Assembly: GCA_934378145.1 (NCBI GenBank)
Contig: CAKXXW010000004.1
Span: forward strand, 34,307-98,306
Reading direction: 5' to 3'
Length of the DNA: 64,000 nucleotides
Source of the DNA: an uncultured Eubacteriales bacterium
Lineage (GTDB): Bacteria; Bacillota; Clostridia; Oscillospirales; CAG-272
Under the pieces are notes generated by a model that was not told the origin of the DNA, ran no database searches, and was given only the letters and a program-made list of their open reading frames with translations. Shown piece by piece: positions 51,949 through 62,183 of this stretch. Every line of letters begins with the position of its first letter. Positions within the stretch are counted from its first letter, which is position 1. The position numbers and the translations under genes were made by a program.

Positions 51949-54141
51949 ATGCACGAGATAAAGAGAAACAAGATTTGGTCGCTTCTCTATACGCCGGGGG
52001 AACCCGAGCGCGACGAAGCGATAAGGAAGATCGCGGAACGGACGGGACTGTCGGAAAGATGCGCCTGCCTTATCTATAACCGCGGATTCCGTACTGCCGA
52101 CGATGCCGAACGCTTTCTGCGGAATGAGGAAGCCGTTCTTCACGACCCGCGGCAACTGAAGGACATGGACAAGGCTCTTGTCAGGATAAGAGCCGCCGTA
52201 GAGAATAAGGAAACTGTCGCTATCTACGGAGATTACGATGTTGACGGAGTGACATCCGTCAGTATGCTCTACCTTTACCTTAAGTCGCTCGATGCGGGCA
52301 GGATAGAGTATTACATCCCGAGCCGCGACGGCGAGGGCTACGGGCTTTCCTGCTCGGCTATCGACAAGCTGAAGGAGCAGGGAGTCGACCTCATAATCAC
52401 GGTCGATACGGGTATCACGGCGAATGAGGAAGCCGCTTATGCCTCGTCGCTCGGCATAGACATGGTCGTGACGGACCACCATGAGTGCCGCCCCGAGCTT
52501 CCCGAGTGTTGTGCTGTTGTGAATCCTCACCGTGAGGACAGCGAATATCCCTTCCGCGAGCTGGCGGGCGTCGGCGTGGTGTTCAAGCTCGTCTGCGCAT
52601 ATGAGATGATGCTCTGCCGGGAGAGGGGAGAACCCGAGATAGAGGGCGTGAGACGGATCTGCTACGAATACGGCGACCTTGTCTCGATCGGTACGATCGC
52701 CGATGTCATGCCCATCGTTGATGAGAACAGGCTTATCGTGAAGCTCGGACTCAAAATGATAGAGAAAACGAAGCGCCCGGGGCTTTCGGCGCTTATCGAC
52801 GCGGTAAACGCGCCGTCTTCTGCCTCCGCCGCTCCGAAGAAGAGGAAGATAACCTCGAGCTTCATCGGTTACGGCATCGCACCGAGGATAAATGCCGCAG
52901 GAAGGATCGACAGCGCCACGAAGGCGGTAAGGCTTCTCCTTGCCGAGGATGCGGCGAGCGCGAAAAATTACGCGCAGGAGCTTTGCGAGATCAACCGTCA
53001 GCGTCAGGCTGAGGAGAACCGCATAGCCGAGCAGGCGCTGAAAAAGATTGAGAAGAGCTTCGATCCCGAAAACGACCGCGTGATAGTTATCGAGGACGAC
53101 AGCTGGAAACAGGGGATCATCGGTATCGTTGCTTCAAGGATCACCGAGCGCTACGGGCTGCCGTCGCTGCTCATTTCCTTTGACGGTGCGACGCGCGGCT
53201 ATCCGAGTCCCGATGATATAGGCAAAGGCTCGGGTCGTTCGGTCAAGGGTATGAACCTTGTGAACGCCATGAACAGCTGCGATGACCTTCTCTGCAAGTA
53301 CGGCGGTCACGAGCTTGCCGCGGGACTTACCATCGAACGCGACAAGATCCCCGAATTTACGAAAAGAATAAACGAATATGCAAAAAATGTCCTCACGGAG
53401 GACAAGCTGAATATATGCCTTGAGGCTGACTGCGAGCTTGACATACGCGATGTCAATATGCGCTTTGCGCAGGAGATACTGATGCTCGAACCCTTCGGCG
53501 TCGCAAATCCCGTGCCGCAGTTCGTCCTTCGCGGCGTTACCGTGAACCGCATCATTCCGATAAGCGGCGGAAAGCATATGAAGCTGATCGTGGAAAAGGA
53601 CGGAGTGAACCTTACTGCGATCTGCTTCGGTATGAACGAGGCGAAGACCGATATAAACGAAGGAGAGCAGACCGATCTGCTTTTCACGGTCGATATAAAC
53701 GATTTTCAGAATGTGAGGAGCGTACAGCTCATCGTTCACGACTGCAAGCCGTCAACAAGCGTTGCCGAGACTATGAAGCTCGGTGCGGACAGATTCGACG
53801 CGATACGCGCCGGTGAATGTTTCACCCATGACGAGGACTTTGTCCCCGATCGCTCGGATTGCGAGAAGGTCTACCTTCTTCTCCGCCGCGAGGCAAGGAA
53901 CGGCAAGACCGTTATGTCGCTTCGCAGGATACTCTCACTGCTCGACAGGGGCGGTCACGGGAGAAAGATAAACTATGTGAAGCTGAGATTTATCCTGCTC
54001 ATCTTCTACGAACTCCGGATATGCGGCGTTGAGCCGATAGGCGACGGCGTTTACGAATTCGATATGTATTTCAACGGCTCAAAGACGAGTATCGACAAAT
54101 CCTCGATACTGAGAAAGCTCAGGAGCCAGTGCAAAGGATAA
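51949..54141 (+). CDS. recJ: Single-stranded-DNA exonuclease RecJ
   Basis: 730 residues from ATG 51949, which has GGGAGAG just upstream; ATG 51937 has none. The DHH phosphoesterase core shows AIYGDYDVDGVTSV near 93-106, ITVDTGI, and VTDHHECRPELP near 175; the DHHA1 domain carries KYGGHELAAGLTIER, and an OB-fold domain follows. Residues after about 600 form an extra C-terminal domain. Acts 5' to 3' in recombination and mismatch repair. Confidence 0.95.
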   Translation: MHEIKRNKIWSLLYTPGEPERDEAIRKIAERTGLSERCACLIYNRGFRTADDAERFLRNEEAVLHDPRQLKDMDKALVRIRAAVENKETVAIYGDYDVDGVTSVSMLYLYLKSLDAGRIEYYIPSRDGEGYGLSCSAIDKLKEQGVDLIITVDTGITANEEAAYASSLGIDMVVTDHHECRPELPECCAVVNPHREDSEYPFRELAGVGVVFKLVCAYEMMLCRERGEPEIEGVRRICYEYGDLVSIGTIADVMPIVDENRLIVKLGLKMIEKTKRPGLSALIDAVNAPSSASAAPKKRKITSSFIGYGIAPRINAAGRIDSATKAVRLLLAEDAASAKNYAQELCEINRQRQAEENRIAEQALKKIEKSFDPENDRVIVIEDDSWKQGIIGIVASRITERYGLPSLLISFDGATRGYPSPDDIGKGSGRSVKGMNLVNAMNSCDDLLCKYGGHELAAGLTIERDKIPEFTKRINEYAKNVLTEDKLNICLEADCELDIRDVNMRFAQEILMLEPFGVANPVPQFVLRGVTVNRIIPISGGKHMKLIVEKDGVNLTAICFGMNEAKTDINEGEQTDLLFTVDINDFQNVRSVQLIVHDCKPSTSVAETMKLGADRFDAIRAGECFTHDEDFVPDRSDCEKVYLLLRREARNGKTVMSLRRILSLLDRGGHGRKINYVKLRFILLIFYELRICGVEPIGDGVYEFDMYFNGSKTSIDKSSILRKLRSQCKG

Positions 54142-54176
54142 AAATTTAACTTAACCAAGGATAGGCTCGGAATATT

Positions 54177-56393
54177 ATGGCAGGAAGTCCCGAAGGCGAT
54201 TTCAAACGGTTGGTAAGCACTCTTACCGCGACCGGGAAGAAATACGATATTGACAAGATAAAAAAGGCTTATGAGTACGCAAGCCGTATGCACGAGGGGC
54301 AGATGCGGCTCAGCGGCGAACCCTATATAACTCACCCCGTGGCTGTCGCGCAGATAGTCGCGGGCCTTGAGCTTGACACCGATTCGATCTGCGCGGCTCT
54401 CCTTCACGACACGGTCGAGGACTGCTCCGACAAGACAAATCTGAAGGAAATAGAGAAGCTCTTCGGGCCCGAGGTGGCGATGCTTGTCGACGGACTGACG
54501 AAGACTGTGAACCTTCCCGTGGACAACCGCGAGGACGAGCATATAGAGAACCTTCGCAAGATGCTGCTCGCTATGTCGAAGGATATAAGGGTTATCCTTA
54601 TAAAGCTCTGCGACAGGCTCCACAATATGCGCACCCTGTCGGCAAAGCCCGACCCGAAGCGCCGCACGATAGCCCTCGAGACGATGCAGGTCTACGCGCC
54701 CCTGGCTCACAGGCTCGGTATGCAAAGGGTCAAGCAGGAGCTTGAGAATCTCGGACTTATGTACCTTGACCCGATAGGCTACAATGAGATAAAGAACGAC
54801 ATCGAGAAAAGGTACGGGCAGAACCTCAACTTCATTGAGCATATCCGCCGTCAGGTCGATGCGAGCCTGCGAGAGAACAATATAGACTTCGTGCTTGAGG
54901 GCAGGATAAAGTCGGTCTACAGCGTGTATAAAAAGATGTACACGCAGAACAAGAGCTTTGACGAGATATACGACTTCTACGCCCTGCGCGTGATCGTCGG
55001 CACCGAGCTTGAATGTTACACTGTTCTCGGTTTGATACACGAGATGTTCAACTCTATGCCGGGACGCTTCAAGGACTACATTTCAACGCCGAAGCCTAAC
55101 ATGTACCGCTCGCTTCACACGACGGTCATAGGGCGCGACGGTGTGCCTTTCGAGGTACAGATAAGGACCCGTGAGATGCATCAGATCGCCGAATACGGTA
55201 TCGCCGCGCATTGGAAATACAAATCGGGTGAAAAATCGAGTGATAGCATAGACAAAAAGCTCGAATGGATCGCAAAGCTCATAGAAACGGAAGACGGCAC
55301 GCGCGATCCCGAGGAGTTTATGAGCGCTCTCAAGAGCGATATTTTCCACGATGAGACTTTTGTTTTCACTCCGAAGGGCGATGTCATCGCGCTCCCTCAC
55401 GGGGCGACCGTGATAGATTTCGCCTACGCCATACACTCGGCGGTCGGAAATAAGATGATAGGTGCGAAGATAAACGGTATGATAGTGCCTATCGACCGTG
55501 TGCCGCAGAACGGAGAGATCGTTGAGATACTGACCTCCTCGGCATCGAAGGGGCCGAGCCGCGACTGGCTCAAGATCGTTCAGACGAGCGAGGCAAAGAC
55601 GAAGATACGCCAGTGGTTCAAGAAGGAAAAGCGAGCCGACAACATCGTGGTGGGCAAATCCGCCGTTGACAGTGAGCTTCGCAGGTACAATACGCCCTAC
55701 ACCGAGGCGCAGAGAAACGAGATCGTCGAGAATGTCGGCAAGCGCTCGGGCTTCAACACCGCCGACGATGTTTACAACACGATAGGCTACGGCGGACTTC
55801 CTATGTCGAAGATAGCCTCGAAGCTGCATGACGAATTCGAGCGCCTTGTAAGACCCGAGCCCGAGGCTCCCGTGATAACCGATGTCGAGCAGGTACAGCT
55901 TGCGAAGGCGCCGAAAACGGGAAAGGGCAGCGGAGTTATCGTCGACGGCGAGGCGGGCTGCCTTGTGAAATTCGCGAAGTGCTGCAATCCTCTGCCGGGG
56001 GACAGCATCGTGGGCTTTATCACGAAGGGATACGGGATCTCGGTACACAAGCGCGACTGCCCGAACGCTGTCGCGGGACTCAACAATCCCGAGAGCGCCG
56101 ACCGCTGGATCGACGCTATGTGGGAATACCGCGCCGAGCAGAACACCTCGGATATCTACGAGGCGAATATAGTCATCACCGCATACGATTCAATCATGCT
56201 CATAGCCGACATCACGGCGGCTCTCGCCGAGATGCGCGTAGCACTTCTTCAGATAAACTCTCAGAAAAAGGGAGAGAACAGCGTTCTCATCAATCTGAAG
56301 GTAGGCTGCAAGAATATAGATCATTTCAATTCGATCGTGTCAAAGCTTCGTTCTTTGCGCGATGTCGATGAGGTAAAACGGGGATTTTCATAA
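54177..56393 (+). CDS. rel: Bifunctional (p)ppGpp synthetase/hydrolase Rel
   Basis: 738 residues. HD hydrolase domain with ITHPVAVAQIVAGLELD and HDTVEDC (about 50-82), synthetase domain with GRIKSVYSVYKKM, DFYALRVIV and YRSLHTTVIG (about 240-330), TGS domain FVFTPKGDVIALPHGATVID (about 395), zinc-finger region with CCNPLPGDSIVGF, and a C-terminal ACT domain (from about 660). Both catalytic halves look intact, so it both makes and degrades the alarmone. Start ATG 54177 after AAGGATAGG. Confidence 0.97.
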   Translation: MAGSPEGDFKRLVSTLTATGKKYDIDKIKKAYEYASRMHEGQMRLSGEPYITHPVAVAQIVAGLELDTDSICAALLHDTVEDCSDKTNLKEIEKLFGPEVAMLVDGLTKTVNLPVDNREDEHIENLRKMLLAMSKDIRVILIKLCDRLHNMRTLSAKPDPKRRTIALETMQVYAPLAHRLGMQRVKQELENLGLMYLDPIGYNEIKNDIEKRYGQNLNFIEHIRRQVDASLRENNIDFVLEGRIKSVYSVYKKMYTQNKSFDEIYDFYALRVIVGTELECYTVLGLIHEMFNSMPGRFKDYISTPKPNMYRSLHTTVIGRDGVPFEVQIRTREMHQIAEYGIAAHWKYKSGEKSSDSIDKKLEWIAKLIETEDGTRDPEEFMSALKSDIFHDETFVFTPKGDVIALPHGATVIDFAYAIHSAVGNKMIGAKINGMIVPIDRVPQNGEIVEILTSSASKGPSRDWLKIVQTSEAKTKIRQWFKKEKRADNIVVGKSAVDSELRRYNTPYTEAQRNEIVENVGKRSGFNTADDVYNTIGYGGLPMSKIASKLHDEFERLVRPEPEAPVITDVEQVQLAKAPKTGKGSGVIVDGEAGCLVKFAKCCNPLPGDSIVGFITKGYGISVHKRDCPNAVAGLNNPESADRWIDAMWEYRAEQNTSDIYEANIVITAYDSIMLIADITAALAEMRVALLQINSQKKGENSVLINLKVGCKNIDHFNSIVSKLRSLRDVDEVKRGFS

Positions 56394-56857
56394 TGAAAGC
56401 TGTACTTCAAAGGGTAAAATACGCGTCGGTCTCGGTCGACGGAGAGGTCATCGGAGAATGTCGGGAGGGGCTTCTGATCCTTCTCGGTGTCGCCGAAGGG
56501 GATGCGGAGGAGGACGCGCGCCTTCTCTGCGCGAAGATCCTTAAGTTGCGGATATTCTGCGATGAAAACGGGAAGATGAACCTCTCGCTGCTCGACATCG
56601 GCGGTGAGCTGCTGATAGTGTCTCAGTTCACGCTCCTTGCCGATTACAGGCACGGGAACCGCCCGGATTTCCTCGCCTCGGCGAAGCCCTCTGAAGCAAA
56701 AAGACTTTACGAATACTTTATTTCTCTCGCAAAAGAAAGCGTCAAAAATGTCGGAACGGGCAGCTTCGGCGCGGATATGCAGGTAAGTCTTCTGAACGAC
56801 GGACCTGTGACGATAGTTATGGACAGCAAAATGCTCGGAAAGGGGAAGGCACAATGA
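56393..56857 (+). CDS. dtd: D-aminoacyl-tRNA deacylase
   Basis: 154 residues; TAATG overlap with rel. Signatures MKAVLQRVKYASVSVDGEVI, LLIVSQFTLLADYRHGNRPD (the SQFTL motif) and GSFGADMQVSLLNDGPVTI (GxNPVT region modified to DGPVT, as common). Removes D-amino acids and Gly mischarged on tRNA. Confidence 0.95.
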   Translation: MKAVLQRVKYASVSVDGEVIGECREGLLILLGVAEGDAEEDARLLCAKILKLRIFCDENGKMNLSLLDIGGELLIVSQFTLLADYRHGNRPDFLASAKPSEAKRLYEYFISLAKESVKNVGTGSFGADMQVSLLNDGPVTIVMDSKMLGKGKAQ

Positions 56858-58341
56858 AGGTAAGTGTTTTCGGTGATCTCAACAAATACTATGTGCAGAC
56901 GCTCTGTATGGTCTTCTTTCCGGGAGTGAAGTTCTCGGACGAGGACGACGATGACGGACTTGAGATAAGCGTAAAAATAAAAGAGGACGAAGAGGGCGCC
57001 GAGGCAGAGGCTGTGCTCCGGCACTTCGACCAGATCACGATGGCGACGCGAAGGGAGAGCTTCAAGCCCGAATTTACGCGCGAGCGCACTCTTAAGATCG
57101 CCGTGGGTGCGGCTGTGATCGCCGCCGCCGGCGACCTTGTAGGCTACCGCCCGTCGTGGGGGATGCTCACGGGAGTCAGACCCTCGAAGGTCGCGACCGA
57201 GATGCTCCGGAAGGGATACAGTAAGACAAGGGTGAAGAAGCTCCTTGCCTCCGAATACTTTGTCATCCCGAAGAAGGCGTCACTGGCGACCGAGGTAGCG
57301 CTCAACGAGGCGGCGATAATAGGTGAACCCGATCCGCTCGGATGCAGCCTTTATGTTTCTATACCCTTCTGCCCGACGCGGTGCGCTTACTGTTCGTTCG
57401 TTTCATATACCTCGCAAAGGCTGCTCTCGCTTATCCCCGAATACATAGAGAGGGTCTGCACCGATGTCAGGGAGACACTCAAGACGATAAATGAACTCGG
57501 ACTGCATCTGAAAACGGTCTACATAGGCGGGGGGACGCCTACTATCCTCGATCCCGATCAGCTCAGGAAGCTGCTCTCGACCATCTGCGAAGGCACCGAT
57601 GTGTCGCTCCTTGAGGAATTTACCCTTGAATCGGGTCGCCCCGACACGATAACGGCGGAGAAATTTGCCGTGGCTAAGGAATATTCGGTCGACAGGGTAT
57701 GCGTCAATCCGCAGAGCCTTTGCGACGAGGTGCTTGCGAACATAGGACGCGAGCATACGAGCGGAGAATTTTTCCGCGCCTATGATATTGCGCGCGGATC
57801 GGGCATAAAATATATCAATACCGACCTTATCGTCGGTCTGCCGGGGGATAATTTCAGAACATTCTCGGCGACCTACGATAAGATCCTTCAGCTCAGACCC
57901 GATAATATCACAGTCCACACCTTCTGCGTGAAGAAATCCTCCGATATACTGAGGAGGGGAAGCGAGGTCTATTCTCTCCGCGGCGGGGATGCGGGGAAAT
58001 GCGTCGATTATTCGCAGATAAAGTCGGTACAGGCGGGGTATAAGCCCTACTATATGTACCGTCAGAAAAATACCGTCGGAAATTTCGAGAATGTCGGCTT
58101 TGCGCTTGAGGGCGCCGAGGGACGGTACAATATCTATATGATGGAGGAAATACACAGCATCTTTGCCGTAGGTGCGGGTGCTGTATCGAAAATGGTAAAA
58201 TACCCGTCGGCGGCGGGAGAAAAACCGGTCATTCGCCGGCTTTTCAATCAGAAGTATCCCTACGAATACCTTCGTGAGGACAGATCGGCATCGCTTTGTG
58301 ACAGCTACAGGGAGTTTTACCGTGAGTATTACAATAAATAA
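56854..58341 (+). CDS. hemZ: Radical SAM protein HemZ (coproporphyrinogen III dehydrogenase-like)
   Basis: 495 residues, ATGA overlap with dtd. N-terminal domain of about 165 residues, then the radical-SAM cluster motif PFCPTRCAYCSF near 171-182, VYIGGGTPTILDPDQL, SGRPDTI, VCVNPQSLCDEVL and TDLIVGLPGD. HemW-like family. In these anaerobes the complete haem pathway is often absent, so the physiological role may differ from the name. Confidence 0.92.
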   Translation: MKVSVFGDLNKYYVQTLCMVFFPGVKFSDEDDDDGLEISVKIKEDEEGAEAEAVLRHFDQITMATRRESFKPEFTRERTLKIAVGAAVIAAAGDLVGYRPSWGMLTGVRPSKVATEMLRKGYSKTRVKKLLASEYFVIPKKASLATEVALNEAAIIGEPDPLGCSLYVSIPFCPTRCAYCSFVSYTSQRLLSLIPEYIERVCTDVRETLKTINELGLHLKTVYIGGGTPTILDPDQLRKLLSTICEGTDVSLLEEFTLESGRPDTITAEKFAVAKEYSVDRVCVNPQSLCDEVLANIGREHTSGEFFRAYDIARGSGIKYINTDLIVGLPGDNFRTFSATYDKILQLRPDNITVHTFCVKKSSDILRRGSEVYSLRGGDAGKCVDYSQIKSVQAGYKPYYMYRQKNTVGNFENVGFALEGAEGRYNIYMMEEIHSIFAVGAGAVSKMVKYPSAAGEKPVIRRLFNQKYPYEYLREDRSASLCDSYREFYREYYNK

Positions 58342-58343
58342 TT

Positions 58344-59252
58344 ATGAAGTACTGCAAAAAGAATATAGGCTGTACCGAAGAGGTACAGCGCTTTATCGGC
58401 GAATGTGAAGCCGATTTTGAGAAGAGGCTCGATGCCTCGGTAGCGCGGGCATGCGAGGACAGGACGCTTAAGGTCATCACCCTTTCGGGCCCGACCTGCT
58501 CGGGCAAGACCACGGCGGCAAAGAAGCTCATCGGCGAGCTTGAAGCTATCGGAAAGAAGGTACATATCGTCTCGATAGACGATTTTTACCGCGACAAGCA
58601 GAGAATACCGAAGAAGGACGGCAAGCCCGACCTCGATTCGGTAGATGCCATCGACCTTCCCGAATTCGAGAGGTTTGTCGGCAATATTTTTGCCGGAGAG
58701 CCTGCCGCACTGCCGCAGTTCGATTTCATCTCGGGCTGTCGTGCGGGATTTGAGGTCATCGCCCCCGATGATGAGGATATGTTCCTCTTTGAGGGGATCC
58801 AGGCTGTGTATCCCGAGATAACCTCGCTTCTCAGGCTCGTTGACAGAAGGAGCATCTTCATCTGCGTCGAGCAGGGTATAGATGTCGGCGGAAGCGTATT
58901 TATGCCGAATGATATAAGGCTCATACGCCGAATCGTCCGCGACCACAACTTCCGCGGAGCCTCGCCCGAATACACCTTCTTCCTCTGGGACGGGGTGCGC
59001 GAGAATGAGGAGAAAAACATTCTGCCTTACGCCGATACCTGCGATATAAGGATAGATTCGGTGATGCCTTACGAGGTGAACCTTATGGTGAAGTACCTTC
59101 GTCCGCTCCTTGAAACGGTCGGAGAGGAAAGCCCTTACCGCACAGAGGCGCAAAGGCTGCTTGATATGACCGACGGGATCGTTTCGTTTGATTCGTATAT
59201 GATCCCCGACGGTTCACTTTACTACGAGTTTATAAAGAGAAAGGACGCCTGA
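58344..59252 (+). CDS. Nucleoside (uridine-like) kinase
   Basis: 302 residues, two bases after hemZ. P-loop LSGPTCSGKTTAAKKLI near 48-64, Walker-B-like VSIDDFYRD near 75, LFEGIQAVYPEI and RLIRRIVRDHNFRGASPEYT, all as in uridine kinase/phosphoribulokinase relatives. Lacks the TGS-containing N-terminal part seen in some homologues. Probably phosphorylates a nucleoside; exact substrate unknown. Confidence 0.85.
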   Translation: MKYCKKNIGCTEEVQRFIGECEADFEKRLDASVARACEDRTLKVITLSGPTCSGKTTAAKKLIGELEAIGKKVHIVSIDDFYRDKQRIPKKDGKPDLDSVDAIDLPEFERFVGNIFAGEPAALPQFDFISGCRAGFEVIAPDDEDMFLFEGIQAVYPEITSLLRLVDRRSIFICVEQGIDVGGSVFMPNDIRLIRRIVRDHNFRGASPEYTFFLWDGVRENEEKNILPYADTCDIRIDSVMPYEVNLMVKYLRPLLETVGEESPYRTEAQRLLDMTDGIVSFDSYMIPDGSLYYEFIKRKDA

Positions 59253-59276
59253 AACCGAAAAAGCCGAAAGCTCCGG

Positions 59277-60965
59277 ATGTCAAAAGGAATAATTACCGGA
59301 AGAGGCGATTTTTTGGCAGAGACTTCGGCAAAGAGCCGCTTTCTCGGCGGCGTGACGGTGCTTACCGTATCGACCGCCGCAGTTAAGCTCATAGGACTTT
59401 TTTACAAGATCCCGCTGATAAAGCTCGTCGGGATCGGCGGTATGGCGTATTTCCTTGCCGCTTACCACATATACACGCTGCTTTTTATGCTCTCGACCTC
59501 GGGACTTCCGGTCGCCGTGTCGATACTTGTCGCGCGCAGCCGCGCAGAGGGTAAAAACGCGGATGCCGAGCGGACATACCGCATCTCGCTGATCCTTTTC
59601 TCGCTTATCGGCGTGCTTTGCTCGGCGGTCCTGTATGCGCTCTCGGACATTGCCGCGGCGGCTGTCGGGATACCTGAGGCTTCGCATTGCATCCGCGCGG
59701 TCGCGCCTTCGCTGCTTTTTGCCGCATCGGGGAGCGCCGTGAGGGGATACTTTCAGGGCAGGCAGGATATGCGCCCGACGGCGATCTCACAGCTCATAGA
59801 ATCTGGCGGGAAGCTGATCCTGGGGCTTGCCTTCACAAAGGCGGCGATCTCCGCCTCGCTTCCGACAGAGGTCGTTGCCGCCTTCTCGATCGCCGGACTT
59901 ACCGCCGGTAGCCTCGGTTCGACTCTTTACCTTTTTATCAGAAGGGCTTTTGTCAGAAGAAAGGAAAAGTCCCTGCCGCAGGCGCCGGTCACGGATATGC
60001 CTGTCGGAAAGGTCATATGTGAGATAGCCTCTATCTCGGCGCCGATAACGCTCGGAGCTGCGGTTATGAGCATCACGAGCCTCATTGACACGGCTCTTAT
60101 AGCAAAGAGACTGCAGGCGGCGGGCTTTGCTCCGTCGGCGGCGAATATGCTTTATTCAAGCTACGGGAACCTTTCGATACCTATGTTCAACCTTATCCCC
60201 GCATTTATCGCACCAGTGGCTCTTTCTATGACGCCTCTTCTTACCGAGGCGGCGCAGAGGCGCGACAGGGAAAGGGCGCGTGAGCTTCTCGGCGGCGCTA
60301 TGAGGATCTGCGCGATCGTGGCGATCCCCGCCTCGCTCGGGCTGGCTGTTTTCGGAAGAGAGATACTGACCCTGATATTCAGGACCGAGGCTGCCGCGAC
60401 CGATATTGCCGCACCTCTTCTCACCGTGCTGTCGCCGGCGATATTCTTCTCCTGCCTGATAACCGTCACGAACGCGGCGTTGCAGGCTTACGGGAAGGCG
60501 CAGAAGCCGATAATCTCGATGGCTGTCGGAGCGGCGGTAAAGATAGGAGCCGAGTTCATCCTTGTCGGTATGCCCTCGGTAAACATTTTCGGCGCGCCGA
60601 TAAGCACGATACTGTGTGACCTTACCATCGTGCTGATAAATCTTTATTTTATCGGCAAATATACCTGCTCGATCGGTGAAAACGGGCTTTTCGGCGTATT
60701 TGCCCGTCCGCTCTTCGCTTCGGGGATCTCGGCGGTCGCAACGGTCGTGTTTGCCGGAATACTGCGGAGATCGCTCGGCGTGTCGAAATACGCTATCATT
60801 CCGGTGATAATTTTCAATGTCGCGTTTTATGCCTTCTTCGTGCTTTTCACGGGGACGGTGAGTGACGAGGATATAAAACTGCTTCCGCAGGGCGAAAAAA
60901 TTGCGGGAATCATTAAACCTAAGAGGAAAAAGCAATGGGAAACGAAAATAAGATCGAAGCGCTGA
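59277..60965 (+). CDS. SpoVB/YabM-like polysaccharide flippase
   Basis: 562 residues with 14 hydrophobic spans; family pattern SRFLGGVTVLTVSTAAVKLI, GLFYKIPLIKLVGIGGMAYF, SGSAVRGYFQGRQDMRPTAI. ATG 59277 lacks a clear ribosome site; TTG 59313 has GGAAGAGG upstream and is an alternative. Synteny with mazG, rqcP, yabP, yabQ and divIC equates it with B. subtilis YabM. Probable lipid-linked glycan flippase, possibly for spore envelope. Confidence 0.87.
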   Translation: MSKGIITGRGDFLAETSAKSRFLGGVTVLTVSTAAVKLIGLFYKIPLIKLVGIGGMAYFLAAYHIYTLLFMLSTSGLPVAVSILVARSRAEGKNADAERTYRISLILFSLIGVLCSAVLYALSDIAAAAVGIPEASHCIRAVAPSLLFAASGSAVRGYFQGRQDMRPTAISQLIESGGKLILGLAFTKAAISASLPTEVVAAFSIAGLTAGSLGSTLYLFIRRAFVRRKEKSLPQAPVTDMPVGKVICEIASISAPITLGAAVMSITSLIDTALIAKRLQAAGFAPSAANMLYSSYGNLSIPMFNLIPAFIAPVALSMTPLLTEAAQRRDRERARELLGGAMRICAIVAIPASLGLAVFGREILTLIFRTEAAATDIAAPLLTVLSPAIFFSCLITVTNAALQAYGKAQKPIISMAVGAAVKIGAEFILVGMPSVNIFGAPISTILCDLTIVLINLYFIGKYTCSIGENGLFGVFARPLFASGISAVATVVFAGILRRSLGVSKYAIIPVIIFNVAFYAFFVLFTGTVSDEDIKLLPQGEKIAGIIKPKRKKQWETKIRSKR

Positions 60966-61756
60966 AGGAAAAGGAAAGCTATTCTTTTGACGACCTTACC
61001 GAGATAATGAAGATACTCCGTATGCCGGGCGGATGCCCTTGGGACGCCGCACAGACGCACGAGTCTATCCGCGACAGCTTTATCGAGGAGACCTACGAGG
61101 CTGTCGAGGCTATCGACAACGGGGACAGAAAGCTGCTTTGCGAGGAACTCGGAGATGTTATGCTTCAGGTAGTCTTCCACGCCGAGATGGAGGCGGAGAC
61201 GGGGGTCTTTGACATAGGAGATGTTATAAACGGCATCTGCAGAAAGCTCATCCACCGCCACCCGCACATCTTCGGGGATGTTAAGGTCGGCTCGACCGAT
61301 GATGTCCTTGCAAATTGGGAAAAGATAAAGGCGGAGGAGAAGAGCCGCACTACTCTTACCTCAAAGCTCCGCTCGGTGCCGAAACAGTATCCGGCGCTCA
61401 TGCGTGCCGAGAAGGTCGGAAAGAAGGCTGACTGCTTTGATTTTCCCGATGCCGACTCGGTTTTTCTGAAGCTCGACGAGGAGAAGGAGGAGCTTCGTGC
61501 CGCCGCCGCGGAGGGAGATCCCGCGAAGATACACGAGGAGGCGGGCGACCTTCTTCTGACCGCCGTGAGCCTTTGCCGCAAGCTCGGGGTGAAGCCCGAG
61601 CGGGCGCTCGGAGATGCGACGGACAAGTTCATCTCGCGCTTTGAGCTGATAGAAAACGAGCTTCTGAAGGAGGGGAAACGCCCCGAAGAGGCGACAGTTG
61701 CCGAAATGGATGCCATCTGGGATAAAAACAAGGAGAAAAATTGTAAAAATCAATAA
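60935..61756 (+). CDS. mazG: Nucleoside triphosphate pyrophosphohydrolase MazG
   Basis: 273 residues, overlapping the flippase gene by 31 bases, ribosome site AAGAGG. Two MazG domains: CPWDAAQTHESIRDSFIEET with EELGDVMLQVVFHAE in the first and LDEEKEELRAAAAE with EEAGDLLLTAVSLCR in the second, carrying the paired acidic metal ligands. Degrades aberrant NTPs. The B. subtilis YabN homologue has an extra methylase domain that is missing here. Confidence 0.95.
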   Translation: MGNENKIEALKEKESYSFDDLTEIMKILRMPGGCPWDAAQTHESIRDSFIEETYEAVEAIDNGDRKLLCEELGDVMLQVVFHAEMEAETGVFDIGDVINGICRKLIHRHPHIFGDVKVGSTDDVLANWEKIKAEEKSRTTLTSKLRSVPKQYPALMRAEKVGKKADCFDFPDADSVFLKLDEEKEELRAAAAEGDPAKIHEEAGDLLLTAVSLCRKLGVKPERALGDATDKFISRFELIENELLKEGKRPEEATVAEMDAIWDKNKEKNCKNQ

Positions 61757-61773
61757 AAACGGCGAATTTCCTC

Positions 61774-61802
61774 TTGAAATTTCGGGCAAATAATGTTATT
61801 AT
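61774..61802 (+). promoter_or_regulatory. Promoter for hup
   Basis: TTGAAA, 17 bases, TATTAT with TGT extension. Confidence 0.75.
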
Positions 61803-61841
61803 ATAACTGCGTTGGATCAAATAAAAGAAAGGATATGAATT

Positions 61842-62114
61842 ATGAACAAGACACAGCTTATCGAAGCCGTCGCAGAGAGCGCCGGACTTAAGAAAAAAGA
61901 GGCAGAGGCTGCCGTAAACGCTACCTTTGAGGCTATCGAAAATGCTCTCAAGGCGGGCGAGAAGGTTCAGCTCATCGGTTTCGGAACATTTGAGGTAAAG
62001 ACCCGCGGCGAAAGAGTCGGTCACAACCCGAAGACCGGCGAACAGATCACTATCGCCGAATCGAAATACCCTGCATTCTCGGCAGGCAAGTCCTTCAAGG
62101 ATTCTGTAAAATAA
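61842..62114 (+). CDS. hup: DNA-binding protein HU
   Basis: 90 residues with AAAGGATATG. Full HU: MNKTQLIEAVAESAGLKKKE, GEKVQLIGFGTFEVKTRGER and NPKTGEQITIAESKYPAFSA. Nucleoid protein; strong individual promoter. Confidence 0.97.
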   Translation: MNKTQLIEAVAESAGLKKKEAEAAVNATFEAIENALKAGEKVQLIGFGTFEVKTRGERVGHNPKTGEQITIAESKYPAFSAGKSFKDSVK

Positions 62115-62119
62115 GACTT

Positions 62120-62162
62120 TATAAGTCCGGGTTGCCGCTTTCGTGCGTGACCCGGACTTATA
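62120..62162. terminator. 13-bp hairpin between hup and rqcP
   Basis: TATAAGTCCGGGT and its exact complement flank a 17-base loop. No T-tract follows, so it may be a stabilising or partial termination signal. Confidence 0.6.
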
Positions 62163-62183
62163 AAAATCCACGGAGAAACAAAA